From Abelmoschus esculentus (lineage: Eukaryota; Streptophyta; Magnoliopsida; Malvales; Malvaceae), in assembly GCA_035048815.1 (NCBI GenBank), contig JAUCBN010000028.1, forward strand, positions 8,611,001 through 8,675,000: a stretch of DNA of 64,000 nucleotides, read 5' to 3'. The notes beneath the pieces were generated by a model. It made no database searches. It saw only the letters and a list, made by a program, of their open reading frames with translations, and was not told the DNA's origin. A program made the position numbers and the translations under genes. This document shows positions 35,159 through 46,420 of the stretch, one piece after another (the first letter of the stretch is position 1; each line of letters starts with the position of its first letter).

Positions 35159-37434
35159 TCAGTGGTGAAGATTACCAGTTATTCCTCTGCTACCCTCATG
35201 CTCATCTGTTTCATCTCTTGTATTTCCGATCTCCCTTCCCTGATCCACACATTCCTGTTCATCGTTGTTGTTTCGGGAAATTCTTGCATCTCCTATTGTT
35301 TGCTCGAGTGGTTGTACGCCTTGCATTTCTCCAAAACTTTGGGAGACAGGTTGAGCAGCTAATCCATTACTACTCATTGGATGAGATGACTCCTGACTAT
35401 TTGCAACTCGAATATCAGTTGCTTTAGGAGTAGCAAGGACAGAAAGACGGCAGAGCGGACAGGTCGAGTGGTTGGCAAGCCAATGATCAATGCAGTCCAT
35501 GTGAAATGTATGGCCACAGGCAGGTATCTGCTGAAGTTTATCCTCTGCTTGGTAGTCCCCGAGGCATACCGAGCATCTGCGATAACAAATATGATACTGT
35601 ATCAGAAAGAGGAAATTAAAGGCTAATATTTTATTATTTTCAAGTCTCCGATTTGCCGACTGCATTGGCCTGGACACTTTCTTTCGTGCATAATGTTTTC
35701 CTAATCAATTACCATGTTAATTTTACTCAATAAGACAGCACTCATCAGTTCTTAGTATTTGTGACCTAAATACAAGATTGACTTGTACAACAAGGCAGAT
35801 GCTCTAGCTAAAACATTTAGCAGACTCCCGGAGAAAAGTGCTCTTCAATTACTGTCACTGATAAGTTTACCTACACAGTATCAAGGGACTTCTTATGCAC
35901 AAAGGACCAGGCATTTCAGATTTAACGTTCTTTCTCATTGGAAGAGTCCTATCTGCGTAGTTATTTTATGCAGATGCAGGTAGGGTTGACATATCATGAG
36001 TCATTCGAGTTCTACTCAAAGTTTGACTTAAGCTCAAACTTGATTGGAGTTTTTAACGAGCTGAACTGACCTACTCAACATATAACTGAAAAAACTCGTC
36101 AGCAACTAAAAATACGTTGTCGGTCGATGATAATAATAATAATAATAATAATAACAACAACAACAACAACAACGTTGATTATATCCACTCAACAATTATT
36201 ATTAGTATGATTATGAATATAGTTATAAATGAGACGGGATAGATCACGAGTTACTCAAGTTCGACTCAGTTAATATTCGACTTGATTTGAGGTCGAACTC
36301 AACTTGAGTTTTTAACAAGTCGAGTCAAATTCAACACTATTGAGCTCAACTTGAGCGGAACTTAACTCGAATTATTAACAAGCTTAATCGAACTCAACCC
36401 TATCCAGGATCAACTTGGCTCGTTTCGTTTACAGCCCTAGCTACAAGCACGAACGGAGGTATTTAGTGAATGGGATTAAAAACCAAAATTTTTGGGTATA
36501 ATAAAATTTTAGGTCCTTTTATTTTAAATATTAATCACATAAAGCATTTATCCTTAATTTTTAGATTTAAAAACTTAATAAACATTTGTCCCAACATCTG
36601 ATCCTAGTTTCTTCCCTGATTGCGGATGAAATTTAGATGTTTCACCAGCAATATCTCAAACTACTTGAATGGAAAATCATGAAAATATAACCAAATCAGC
36701 TCCACGATTATAGTTTCTTACCGATGAATCTGCTTGCTTACTGATTACATTCAGTCAACTTATATTAATCAAAATACCAAGCGACAGCATGTGTACCGAT
36801 TCAATTGTCTTTTTTACAAATCCTAAAGGGAAAAAGGAACCCTAAAATATATTACGTTACTAATGGATCTAAGAAAATAGCAAGAAATAAATATTAATAG
36901 TTTGGTCAACCGATTAAATACAATTGTTAATCTCGCAAAACAATCACAGACCAAAACTACAGGACACCAAGGAACGGTTCATCAAGAGAAATCTGCCCTT
37001 ATTCCATTTGAAAACGAGTTGAAAAGAAGGGTAACTCACTGAGTATCTCGGATAGAGAAGGTCTCTCTGTATATAATGATGGGTAGCATCTCTCTTACTT
37101 CTTTCTTGAGCCCTAATTCAGCCTGTCAAAACCACCATTAACAAATGTTATTAGCTCGGGAAAAACACTTCAAAAAAGAGAGAAAACAAATGAAGAGTCA
37201 AACCATGGACATGGATAGGTCAGCGGAGTCAAGGTCTGGGGATGTTCTCATTCTAAGAGATGACCAATCGGCTCGCCGGCGTCGAAGGTAGAACAAATAG
37301 AACATGAAAAGCAGAATGAAGGCAAAGAAAATGGGGACAGAGAATATAAAAGCTTGATACAGCTTAAGCTCTGCTGAAACACTGGAAGAAGAAGAAGTTG
37401 AAGATGTCTGAGACTTAGACAGAGATGGAGACAT
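35159..37434 (-). CDS. RING-H2 finger E3 ubiquitin ligase, ATL7/ATL58/ATL59-like
   Basis: A membrane-anchored RING-H2 protein expected to recruit an E2 enzyme and transfer ubiquitin to substrates. I read three exons: 37434-37204, 37122-37040 and 35576-35159, with GT-AG introns of 81 and 1463 bases, giving 243 residues. I chose the ATG at 37434 (MSPSLSKSQ); upstream codons in frame lack another ATG. The features, in order, are a serine-rich N-terminus, a transmembrane helix at residues 28-50, RRRR at 51-54, a GLD-like block (ELGLKKEVREMLPIII, about 79-94), and a complete RING-H2 at 106-147: CSVC, CGHTFHMDC, the E2-contacting IDHW, and CPLC (C-x2-C-x15-C-x-H-x2-H-x2-C-x10-C-x2-C). The tail is polar and acidic. 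Length and order match Arabidopsis ATL7/58/59. All splice sites are intact, so it is probably functional. The target is unknown. Confidence 0.93.
35770..35905 (+). pseudogene. Ty3/gypsy pol scrap in intron 2 of the RING-H2 gene
   Basis: Plus-strand translation gives NKADALAKTFSRLPEKSALQ followed by LLSLISLPTQYQ. This resembles the end of gypsy RNase H (NKAADALSRLPE and a LL-LS-P-Q follow-on). It is antisense to the gene and only about 45 codons long. It could be chance, but the ordered similarity argues for an old retroelement fragment. Confidence 0.45.
35985..36440. repeat. MITE-like repeat in intron 2, GAGTTCGACTTGAG-rich
   Basis: A block full of diverged GAGTTCGACTC/GAGCTCAACTTGAG units ends at TTTACAGCCCTAG (AGGGCTGTAAACG on the other strand), a terminus commonly seen on plant hAT-like MITEs. 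The left end GTAGGGTTGAC is a weaker match. It encloses the compound microsatellite. Confidence 0.5.
36129..36173. repeat. Compound microsatellite (ATA)n(ACA)n
   Basis: About eight ATA units pass directly into about seven ACA units, inside intron 2 of the RING-H2 gene. Confidence 0.95.
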
Positions 37435-37690
37435 GGTTTCTGAACTCAAAACACCCAAAACAGACAGATCTCATATAAAACAGAAGAACCGAGCAACTAG
37501 TTTATTTGTCTGAGATGCAGATTTGTCTTGGGGAAGAAAGAATGTGAAGCAGATGTTTAGAGAAATGGCGAACTGAAAATCCAGAAAAGAAAAGATCAGA
37601 ACAGAACCCAACTCTCACAAGTTTTGGAGCTTATCTTTGTTTGTCTCTTTCTTTCGCTAATTGTAATGGAAGTGAATATTTCTTTGTATG
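37435..37690 (-). promoter_or_regulatory. 5' leader and proximal promoter of the RING-H2 gene
   Basis: This is the sequence immediately upstream of the start codon. On the minus strand it has pyrimidine-rich runs (TTCTTTCTTCCCC at about 37545) typical of plant leaders. No convincing TATA box can be placed. Assigned by position only. Confidence 0.4.
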
Positions 37691-38340
37691 CTAATAAAAT
37701 CTCCAATTATTTTACTTTAAGATCTTCTACATGAAGACAAATGCAATTTTGGATTTATTTATTACTGTTTATTTTATTTATATTCGGGGTAAATTAAAAT
37801 TACATTACTCAAAGTAAATTACTGTAACCCTTGTTATTAAAGTTTAAAAAGTTTAATTTATTCGCTCAACTTTAACATTGTAGATTGGGTTTTGATCCAT
37901 TTCAACCTGATTAAAATAAATACCTTAAATTTAATCCTAACTCAATTTAAAGATTTTTAAAATATAAAAACAACTCAAAAATAAATATTCTAAACTCGAT
38001 CCTGATTCAAACTATACAAAATATAATTTTAGGGATTTAATTATAAAAATTTATAATTTTAAAAATTAAATTATAAATAAAAAATTAATTTTAAGTACTT
38101 AATTATAAAGAATAGAGATAAGAGTATTATTATAAATATCCCTAAAATTAAGGAAATTTATATAATTATTTTTGGGTCAGATTAGATGTTTTATACCCTA
38201 AACCCAAACCCGACAAGACCAAACCTCTCCCTCAATAAAAATTCACCCTGAACCCGAACTTGATTTTTCATTAAAAATTGACCTGATTATGTCAGGTCGA
38301 AATCCAACCGGGTCAAGTAAAATACCAATCTCTAATTTGT
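37691..38340. other. Intergenic, with an ACCCGAA-type dispersed repeat
   Basis: AT-rich, no gene. 38160-38330 contains AAACCCAAACCCGACAAGACC, GAACCCGAACTTG and AACCGGGTCAAG, the signature of a common plant dispersed repeat. The partner-like GGGATGGCAACGGGTCAG is at about 39917. Confidence 0.5.
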
Positions 38341-39530
38341 CATTTTTAGTCATTCAACCGTTAAATTACAAACAATATAATGGCATGACATATAGTCATA
38401 TATGACTCACCAAAACAAATAATTTTAAATCCCTAAAATACATCAAAACAACGTTGTTTTAAATCTTTATAAAAGTTTAAAAAATCTTCTTCATTTTCTT
38501 ATAACAACGTCCTAAAATTATCAAAACAACGTCGTTTTGAATCTCTATTCAAGTTTTAAAAAAGAAAAACTTCATTCTCATTTCTTTTTCCTTCTTCCTC
38601 TAGTTGCTGTTCGAAATAACACCAGCAAAAACATTGAATCCTAAGTTGTATCTCCTAATAAGTAACATGGGCACCAAGAAACTAGATCTAAAACTCGTCT
38701 TGTTCACTTATATTTTTTTCAAGGAAAGTCACAACTCACAACATGCAACATCCTAAGATTTTGATAACCATGGGTTAGGATTTAGGGGTTGGATTGGGGT
38801 CACAAATGGAATGAGCTAGCAAGGGGGTATTCTAATAGCTTATGAAAAATATATAGCATAAAATTTGGCTATAACATCACTTAGCTAAAAGGCATGATTC
38901 TATAGTTCTAAACACAAGGATATAATCAAGCAAGATTCAGAAACTTGCTTTTGCTTGAGGATTTGTGGTGCAGTAGATAATGAATTCTTCCTTGAATAAT
39001 GTCCAAAGTTGTTGCAGTGTCTTCAAATTGGTTTAGTTGTATTATTTTTGGCAAAAGATTCCATACTGTGCTCTAAGTCGAGTTCTGAGTTCTTAAATTA
39101 GAAAAGGAAAAACAAACTCAACAAATATATGATTATTGCTGAAGAAAATCCAGATGTGAAACACTTTATATTCTTAAAGTTGAATAAATTCTGTGAAGAG
39201 ATGGAGCTACTCTTTTTATTTTCTTCATTTTAAAGGTAGCTAGACACTTTTTCCGGTTAACTTTGACCGTGATTGGGTAAAGAATTTTTTCCTTACAAAG
39301 GGTATGTTTTAGAAACACAGGATTCAAAGTTTCTGATGGTGTTATTTCGAATTGCAGCTAGAAGAAGAAAGAAAGAAAGAAAGAAAGAAGAAATGAGTAA
39401 AATGAAGTTTTTTCCTTGGTTTTTGTAAGGATTCAAAACAAAATCGTTTTAGTGATTTTAGTGAAAATCTAAAGCTATATCGCTTTGGTGAGTCATTACA
39501 TTGGTTGCGAACAATGACTAAAAATGGTGT
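38341..39530. mobile_element. Long inverted-repeat (foldback or MULE-like MITE) element
   Basis: The left arm, about 38341-38643, and the right arm, about 39310-39530, are inverted copies. Both contain CATTTTTAGTCATT, ATGACTCACCAAA, TTTTGAATC, AACTTCATT, CTTCTTC/CTAGTTGCTG or its variant, TTCGAAATAACACCA and GAATCCT in the same order. The roughly 650-base loop has no ORF. A Mutator-like origin is possible, but I could not define a 9-base duplication, so the class is open. It includes a (GAAA)n microsatellite near 39366. Confidence 0.65.
39366..39390. repeat. (GAAA)n microsatellite
   Basis: A run of about six AAAG/GAAA units inside the right arm of the long inverted-repeat element. Confidence 0.9.
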
Positions 39531-40544
39531 AATGTCAAATTTGAGTGGGCAAATTAAAAATTTTTAAACCTCAACGGTAAAAAAAATAAAATAAAATAAA
39601 GTTGAGTCAGAAAATGACAGCTTAAACAAATGAATAAAAAATACAATAAATTGGTACAATTTTTTTATATATATAATTGGTAAAAACTCTGGAACATTGA
39701 AGCGGTATAATTTTCTTATTAAATAGATTTTTTAATTTATAAATTAAAGTATCTCATTTTAATAATTATATAGATTACGTTAATCTTTAAACTGCCTCAA
39801 TCCTTACCGGGAAAAACACAGAAATTGAGCAACATTTGTAATTGTAGCGAAAATGTGCTTTGCATTCCCTTGGAAAATCAGCAAGAATATTCTGCTTTAT
39901 ACGCACTATTGATTTGGGATGGCAACGGGTCAGATCTGAATTGAATTTAGCTGAGTTAAGGTTTAAATTCATTTTTATATTACGAATTTAGATTAGCTTT
40001 AAATTCATGGTTTACAAAATTAAGACTCAAATCAATATCCAATGGATTTTATGATTCCGGGTCCAAAATAGATCTATTAAAAATAATCATTTGACCTATT
40101 TTTAATGTATTAAAATTTTCATTAATTAATTTCATATCGCAACATAGAGAAAAAATTAATTTCAATTAACTAGTATCAGAATAAAAAACGATAAACTAAA
40201 ATCTCAAAAAAAAAAAATCAACAATTACACAAATATCTTTTGAATAACATAAACATTAAAAAATATAGATCATAAAATATTTTATTGTCGCAAGTCTAGT
40301 ATCGTACTTCTACCACTTAGTGCTAGTCTTTATCACTACTTAAATCATAAATATCCTAAAACAAATAATAAACAACCAACCAAGGAAAAAAAATATTTTA
40401 TGAAAATAATATTTTTGAAATTTAAATATTAATATTTAGGTTATGTAATATAATAACTTTTTTGTATACCTTGTCAATGATATTTATCGTTTCTACATCA
40501 TCATCACATCTTCATTAATCGTGGAATAAACATGTATTCCTTTA
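39531..40544. other. Gene-free AT-rich spacer
   Basis: No gene. 39910-40085 has the GGGATGGCAACGGGTC to CCGGGTCC pair of a dispersed plant repeat. The rest is AT-rich unique-looking sequence. Confidence 0.45.
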
Positions 40545-41457
40545 TTGCTTGGATGTTTGCTTGAGGTTAAATAGTTGTTGCTGCTGCTTGAAATGCTTGT
40601 TTTATACATTCTCATTGAATTCTAACCGTTGAAGTTGTTGGTATCGTAAATATAGACGTTATTTCTTTTATCTTTCCACCATAAATGTACTTCTGCAGCT
40701 ACATGTATCAAAATGGTACCAAAACAGAAAGAGATGTTGTAGGCATTTAATAGGGGTATCAAAACGTTATGTAAGTGTATCGAAATGATTTTTCTTTAAA
40801 ATAAAGGAGTATCGAAACAACTATAGAGTTGTATCAAAACGTTTCGAGACTGTGAAAATCAGTATCGAAACGATCCTAGGGGCATTTCAAAATGGGTTAA
40901 TAAACTTTTAATTTTTACATATCAAACAACGATCAAAACATTTAATTCTAAAATAGCTATTGAAAAAACTTGACCAATATCGAACCGGTGATGAGACATA
41001 TCGAAACGCCTTGAATTTTTAATTATTTTTCATAAAATACATGACAATATCGAAACAACCAATGACTGTATCAAAACCCAACCCTTATTTCTATAACAAC
41101 TTTAAGAGTTTTGAAACCAAATTTTACAGTTTCAAAACATATTAAAATGGTCCTAGACCGTATTGAAACATCTGTTAAAAACTTGAAGAACTTTTTTAAT
41201 TTTGAAGGCTGTATCGAAACCATTTGCGGGTGTATCAAAACACCTATAACAAAAAAAAGTTTGACTTTAAAAAGCACTTAGAAAATTTGTTTTGTATTTT
41301 GGTTTGACTTAAAGTTATTTGTTTGACTTAAGGACTTATAAATTTATTTCAAATTAGTTATTTAACTTATTTTTTATGTCAAAATCAATTTTAGTTTTAT
41401 AATCTTTCATTTTTTATATAACAAAACCAAAATAAAATTTTAAGTTAAAACTTCCAA
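40545..41457 (-). mobile_element. SIRE-like copia 3' LTR, truncated (element E)
   Basis: It matches 55595-56506 in the same orientation, with shared blocks such as GTTTGCTTGAGGTT and CCACCATAAATGTACTTCTG. It carries the same array of TATCGAAAC-type repeats (40705-41260). The LTR begins (minus strand) next to a purine run at 41458-41465. Its outer part is missing: similarity stops at about 40545, while the partner LTR continues to 53984. Confidence 0.75.
40705..41260. repeat. TATCGAAAC/TATCAAAAC array in a copia LTR
   Basis: About sixteen copies of TATCGAAAC or a one-base variant are spaced 15-60 bases apart. Partner arrays are at 55790-56320 in the same orientation, and at 57650-57830 and 60655-61045 in the opposite orientation. 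Confidence 0.85.
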
Positions 41458-41465
41458 CCCCCCCT
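41458..41465 (-). other. Polypurine tract of copia element E
   Basis: AGGGGGGG on the minus strand, directly upstream of the 3' LTR. It primes plus-strand DNA synthesis. Confidence 0.65.
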
Positions 41466-41763
41466 AAATATTTGCATAGGTTTGAAAAAAAATGTTTTAA
41501 AGACTTCTCCCTCTTTTTGTTAGATAAAAGTCAATGATAAACAATTGTAGATAAAGGGCAATCAAGCAATTTAAAAATATAATCCATAGCATTAATAATA
41601 AAATCCAACTTAAAACATTATATCAAAGCATAGTACTTAAAAAGAAATAACATAGGTGTAGAAGTTCTTAAACATGACATGGAATGATAATGCAAATTTA
41701 TCCTAAATACATTACTAGTCCTAAAAAATACTTAAGCAAAAACCGAAAGATAGCTAAGATATC
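41466..41763 (-). other. 3' untranslated internal region of copia element E
   Basis: AT-rich sequence between an ORF stop and the polypurine tract. No feature recognised. Confidence 0.45.
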
Positions 41764-41868
41764 ACTCATCTCCTTCATCACCCTCATCACCATCTTCACC
41801 ACCATCATCTTCATCATTAACACTAGAATCGTTCAGAGCGTTGGAATGACGCCACTCGTCATGGAAAG
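41764..41868 (-). pseudogene. Acidic C-terminal tail of a copia-element ORF
   Basis: The minus strand encodes HDEWRHSNALNDSSVNDEDD followed by GGEDGDEGDEGDE and a stop. It sits between the broken reverse transcriptase and the polypurine tract of a SIRE-like element, where that lineage can carry an extra (env-like) ORF. Only the tail survives, so the identity is a positional guess. The upstream part is replaced by an LTR fragment. Confidence 0.4.
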
Positions 41869-41884
41869 TACTAAGAGACATCTA

Positions 41885-42245
41885 TTTATGTACTTAACTT
41901 GTGTTTTACTCCAAGTTGTATTGCTACTTTGGAAAGGTTTCCCCTATACCAAGCCTATATAAACCATAACCTATGTAGAGAGGAGAGTATCTCGAAATCA
42001 AGTTCCACAGAAAAACCCTAACTCTTTCATCGCCCCCTTAAGGTTTAGGTTAGTTTTTGGAGTAGTTATGGGAGAAAGTTTGTAATTTGTTTAGTTCTTA
42101 TTAATGCGATTTTAGAATTCATAGTTTATTCTCTCTTGGAATTCACTTTCTTTGCATATGAGCTCGAGATGATAAGTATGTGAAGAAATATCCATTTGTA
42201 TAATATCGAGAGAGTTAAGCTCATGAAACGAGAGACATTTGAAAA
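41885..42245 (+). mobile_element. Gypsy LTR fragment, second subfamily, inverted
   Basis: The block from CATAGTTTATTCTCTCTTG through TTTGCATATGAGCTCGAGAT to GAGAGAGTTAAGCTCATG matches the reverse complement of 16540-16700, and a TATA block CCTATATAAACC lies near 41952. It replaces most of the copia reverse transcriptase and RNase H. Confidence 0.65.
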
Positions 42246-42605
42246 GCTTGAAATCATGATAATATACAAATGCAAGTAACATCCTAATAGCTTCCATCCT
42301 AGCTATAGATGTATAAGTTTCATCGAAATCTATTCCCTGTTCTTGATTGTAACCTTAAGTAACTAATCTACCTTTGTTTCTCACTATGTTACCATTCTCA
42401 TCTAGAGTGTTTCTAAAGACCCATTTAGTTCCTATAGTAGACTTATTACTACGCCTACCAATTAATGTTCATACATTACTTCTCACATATTGATTTAATT
42501 CCTCTTACATAGCTAATATCAAAAAATCATCATCTAAAGCTTCCATGATGTTCTTAAGCTCTATGCATGATATAAAATAATATAATTCATTAATCTAAAA
42601 TAAGA
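42246..42605 (-). pseudogene. SIRE-like copia reverse transcriptase, N-terminal part
   Basis: Minus-strand sequence in broken frames shows RNTLDENGNIVRNK-like, GYNQEQGIDFDETY, ARMEAIRMLLAF and YYHDFKLF. These are the first motifs of the copia reverse transcriptase domain (RVT_2), which copies element RNA into DNA. The domain is cut at about 42246 by the LTR fragment and upstream at 42629 by the gypsy insertion. The integrase of the same element resumes at 51006. The catalytic YVDD part is missing. Confidence 0.75.
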
Positions 42606-42629
42606 ACGAGTATTGACCCCATTGGATGA

Positions 42630-44000
42630 TGATAAGCGTGGTATAAACGCTATTTTGAGTGCAAGTGTACACGTCGTCAAGTAATAAAATGATAAGTATA
42701 TTGTGTATCATCTCCACAGGGATTGGTATACTTAATATGTCTTCCTTTGTTCCCTTGCTCCTGAGAATAAAATAAAAATACAAATAAGATGATTTGTTTT
42801 ATCTAACTAAATAAGTAAATAACAAAACATAAAATAAAGAGTTGATAACGATTATAGAGAAAGCGAGTAAGATCCAGTTGTGTCAATTAGTGGATTCAAT
42901 TGATCTTCTTCTTTTCCATTGCAATCGCACAACACTGCTTCGATAGTACTGCAGATACTGCCTCGGCAACGCTAGTGCTCCTCTACTGCGACAATCTCTT
43001 GCTCGTGGGTAGAAGTATCAAAGTTCAGCAAAGTGTCCGTAAGTGACTCCGCTCATCTCTGAGTCAAAGTACTGTTGATGCTCGGTCCTTGACGATACCT
43101 CTCAGCGTAAACCAAAGCTAACCACCAACCAATCCAAAACTTCTTCTACCTGCTAAAACTCTTAACCTACCCTTTAGTGCCTCCACAAGGGTATAGGCCG
43201 AGTTAGTATCGTCGACACTGTACTTATCCCTTTCGTGAATCTATACCTCTCGATGCTAGATAAATAGATTACTTGCAAACTTCCCTCTCGGGCTTGGATA
43301 CAAGAACAAAGAATGGCAATAGGATAAGCAAACTCTAATTTTATTGCATAAGAACAAGAATACAAGAATCAATCTCCTCTCACTAATATCAACAACCTTC
43401 AGCTATCCCTAAGAAATTTAGAACATGTTATCGTGGAAGTACAATTCTTAGGGAGGAAGGGTTTTCTCTACAAATCGGCTCTCTAAACAATGTGGTCGAC
43501 TAGTATATTTATAGTCTTAACCTAGGGCAAACCTTTCGTAAATAGACTTCAACTTGGAGTAGGGAACAAGTCTTCTTCAAGGATTCTGATATTTCCAAGT
43601 TTGCCGCCTTCTAGAAAGGGTTTCCCGCTTGGTCTTTGAATTAGTCTTTTGAGCATGCTAGCCTGGTCCAATTGATGCATTGTGTCTTCTAGAATATTCT
43701 CTATATTTTTATCTTCTGATGCACCTCCATTGTTGGTGTTGCCACACTGGATTCTGCCGCGGCCGGTCTTCTACCTCGGCCTTAACATAGCTTTTCTGCC
43801 GCTTTGACTCTGGATATTCCTGCATGTACAGAAATTGTAATAATATCTGCATTCTCTATAAATATTAAATTTGTATATGGTGAAAATGGAATATCCAATA
43901 TTTAAGCAAAGAGTATTTGATTCGGTTCAAGTGGGTGTATAATAGGTGCATAAAGTACCATAAGAAGGATAGTAAATTACTTCCTTTTAGGAACTCATCA
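42630..44000 (-). mobile_element. Element C 3' LTR
   Basis: TG...CA ends on the minus strand (TGATGAGTTCC at 44000, ending ACGCTTATCA at 42630). TATA box CTATAAATATAC at 43514-43503. Conserved block at 42706-42725. The 63-codon ORF inside is present in both LTRs but is probably chance. Confidence 0.9.
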
Positions 44001-44903
44001 AATACCCCCAAACTCGAACTATTGCTTGTCCTCAAGCAATGCCAAACATCAAATTGCTAAACCTTACTCCCCTTTGGTCTTACTCTTCTATCTATTCTCC
44101 CCACCATGGTCATGTCTATCTCTTCATTATAGCCACTAGTTTACCCAAGGACTTCTACTAAGAAATAAACTCTAGGGCTAGATAAGTGTGTGTATTTAAT
44201 GGACAAGGCTGATTCAAGGCTTTCTTAGATAAACTCTAAGTTCAAGACAAGTAGAATCTTGGATTAGCTATCTCCTTAAAACAGCAAGTCTTGAGCCAAT
44301 TTCGGGCACCTCAAGATATGTGTTTTCTATTTTCTTCTTTTTCTTATTTACTCTTTTTCTTTTTTTGCAGCACCTATTTAGCATACTAGAGCCAATTTCG
44401 AGCACCTGTAGTACGAAAGAGAGCGAAACTAGAGCCGGTGATTGGCACCTCTAGTTATCTTTTCAACAAGTTCTAAGTCTTTATCACCTAAGTTTATTAA
44501 AAGAACTCCTAAATCAAACAAGTCCAAAAAGTGTTTATTTTTTTGTCTAACCCTAAAGCAAGCTTCTAAGTTTTATTCCATGAGTATCCTATAGTTATCC
44601 CTTCAAAACAGTACTTGGCCATGGTAAGGAGAAAAATTTCTATAGCCTTAAAGGAGTAAACTAAAGCAAAGCTGACATAAGGCAGTACAAGATTATAAAC
44701 TTAAATTCAAGAAAAGAGAATATAAAAAAAAATCGGTAAAAAATTACTCCCTTGTATGGTATTGCCGCGGCATTGGGTAGCTTCGGTAGTGCTTCTGCAT
44801 CTTTAATCTCCCCTAAACTCAAACCGAGCATTGTCCTCAATGCTCAAAATATAAAATAAACAGCAATGAAAATATTGAAAAAATGAGAGCAGTAAGGCAT
44901 TAT
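44001..44903 (-). other. Element C 3' internal region with duplicated polypurine-tract motif
   Basis: The true tract, GAGTTTGGGGGTATT, lies against the LTR after TTGAGGACAAGCAATAG. About 0.8 kb upstream, just after the 3' ORF, is a second copy: TTGAGGACAATGCTCGG and GAGTTTAGGGGAG (44845-44808). Between them the plus strand has repeats of GAGCCAATTTCGGGCACCT, for example near 44291 and 44390. Confidence 0.75.
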
Positions 44904-46420
44904 TTATAATGACTCCGAGGAGCTGCTTGTACGGAGTATTCTCCTAGGCATTGCTGCTGGTGCCTTTCTCCTGGATCCTTGTCCTGGTGATTGCTGTTGT
45001 TTTGCCTGCCGATGCGGTTGCACTCTACTGGGCGGTGTACGGTACGTCGGTGTTGTAACCTCATCCCCTTCTTCGTCAATTTCCATGATTTTTGTCCCTC
45101 CTCTTTCCCTAGCAATGGGTATTACTGATTCATAGGATGAACTATGATATTCATCAATCTCGCGAGATAGCGTATCCTTGCTGAGACTGGACATAGGAAT
45201 TGGTTCTCTTTGGGGAGAGTTAAAGATAGCCCGCCTCTTGGATGGCCTTTGGCTAGTAGATGATACTCCGGCAAACTTTGATGGCCTAGAAGGTCTGGCA
45301 ACATAGAATTGTTGGTGCGACCGTGGCTGAAAAGATGGTTGCGATCCTGAGGCAGGTGTTGTATCAGTATAAGGGGCGGCAGTGACGAACATATTGGCTG
45401 GGAATTCAGGAAATTGTGCCCCTTGATGTGGAAAACTCTGCATCATCAAATTGGCTAGAGACGCGTTGAAGTCGTGTTGGTACTCCATGTAGCGCTGTTG
45501 ACGAAGGTCCATGGCTGCCATCCTTTGTAAAATCTCTTGGTATGGGTCTGCTCCGGCATTCGATTCGGCAGATGCTGGTGCTTCTGTTGAATACTGCCCT
45601 CCGACGGTAAAATCGATAATGAACTGCTGTGGTGTTGCCTGAACAGTCTCTGCATGTGTTATTTGCATAACTCGGTGGCAGAAATCTCTTGTCCACCCCT
45701 GCCTAGTTGGCGTGTATTCGTCTATATCTTCGACTGGAACTCCTGCATTAATGCACAAGGCAGAGATTAAATAGGGAAAGTATAGTGGTCTGCGTTCCTT
45801 CTTACCGTATTCATGGATTTCGTGAAGGATGATCTCTCCAATGTTGATGCTTCTCTTCTTGATGATGGACTGGATCAATGCCAGTCTTTTACGATCCACT
45901 GTGTTGTTGCGGGAAGTTGGGATAAGTCGTCTTTTGACAAACGTACACCACATCTTGGCCTCGGGTATTAGACTCTACCGTGTTACTGAATCCTTATGGG
46001 CACTGGTTTCCCATGAAGTGTTGCTGTAACAAAGCTCATCCTTAATCCCCTCATAGTCTTGAGTGGTGATACTGTCTACGTAGTCGGCATGATCATCTCG
46101 TGTAGGTGTGAGGCCATAAAAGTCATTTATGGCTTTGGCATCAAGTTGTACAGGTTTGCCTCGGGAGTTGACAAAGAGAGTATCCTTGCTCGGCCCATGT
46201 GCATAGAATTCCTATACAATTGTGGCATTTGGTGCTTGAGGCTGTAGGCAGAAAGCCTCTCAATCTTGATGCTGATTTTTTTCAAATAAGTATGATTCAA
46301 TACCGAAGTTCATATCATTGTTCTATTGAAATCCCTGCTCTTCCCACGCTGTCGAGCAACGAATGATCGGTTGAATCTTTTAGCAACAGTGGCTGGGGCA
46401 AATCTTGTGTAATAAGCCAT
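44904..46420 (-). pseudogene. PF20167-like plant transposon-protein ORF, element C (best copy)
   Basis: This is the best-preserved copy of the family's 3' ORF. The probable start is ATG at 46420 (MAYYTRFAPATVAKRFNRSF). A 349-codon stretch, 45953-44904, is fully open. Motifs are REFYAHGPSKDTLFV, NSRGKPVQLDAKAINDFYGL, TTQDYEGIKDELCY, TFVKRRLIPTSRNNTVD, KKRSINIGEIILHEIHEYG, RRPLYFPYLISALC and GWTRDFCHRVMQI, then DPYQEILQRMAAMDLRQQ (coiled coil), then a disordered tail with SKRRAIF (possible nuclear signal) and a final SSSSESL. The first half is the plant-only PF20167 domain, whose activity is unknown. Several stops and frame changes lie between 46310 and 45954, so the full-length protein is not made from this copy unless it starts internally. 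Confidence 0.8.

Noticed and set aside
43174..43365. 63-codon ORF present in both LTRs of element C (also 50174-50365)
   Set aside because: Its conservation is explained by recent LTR identity; no motif and not found in the element B LTR.
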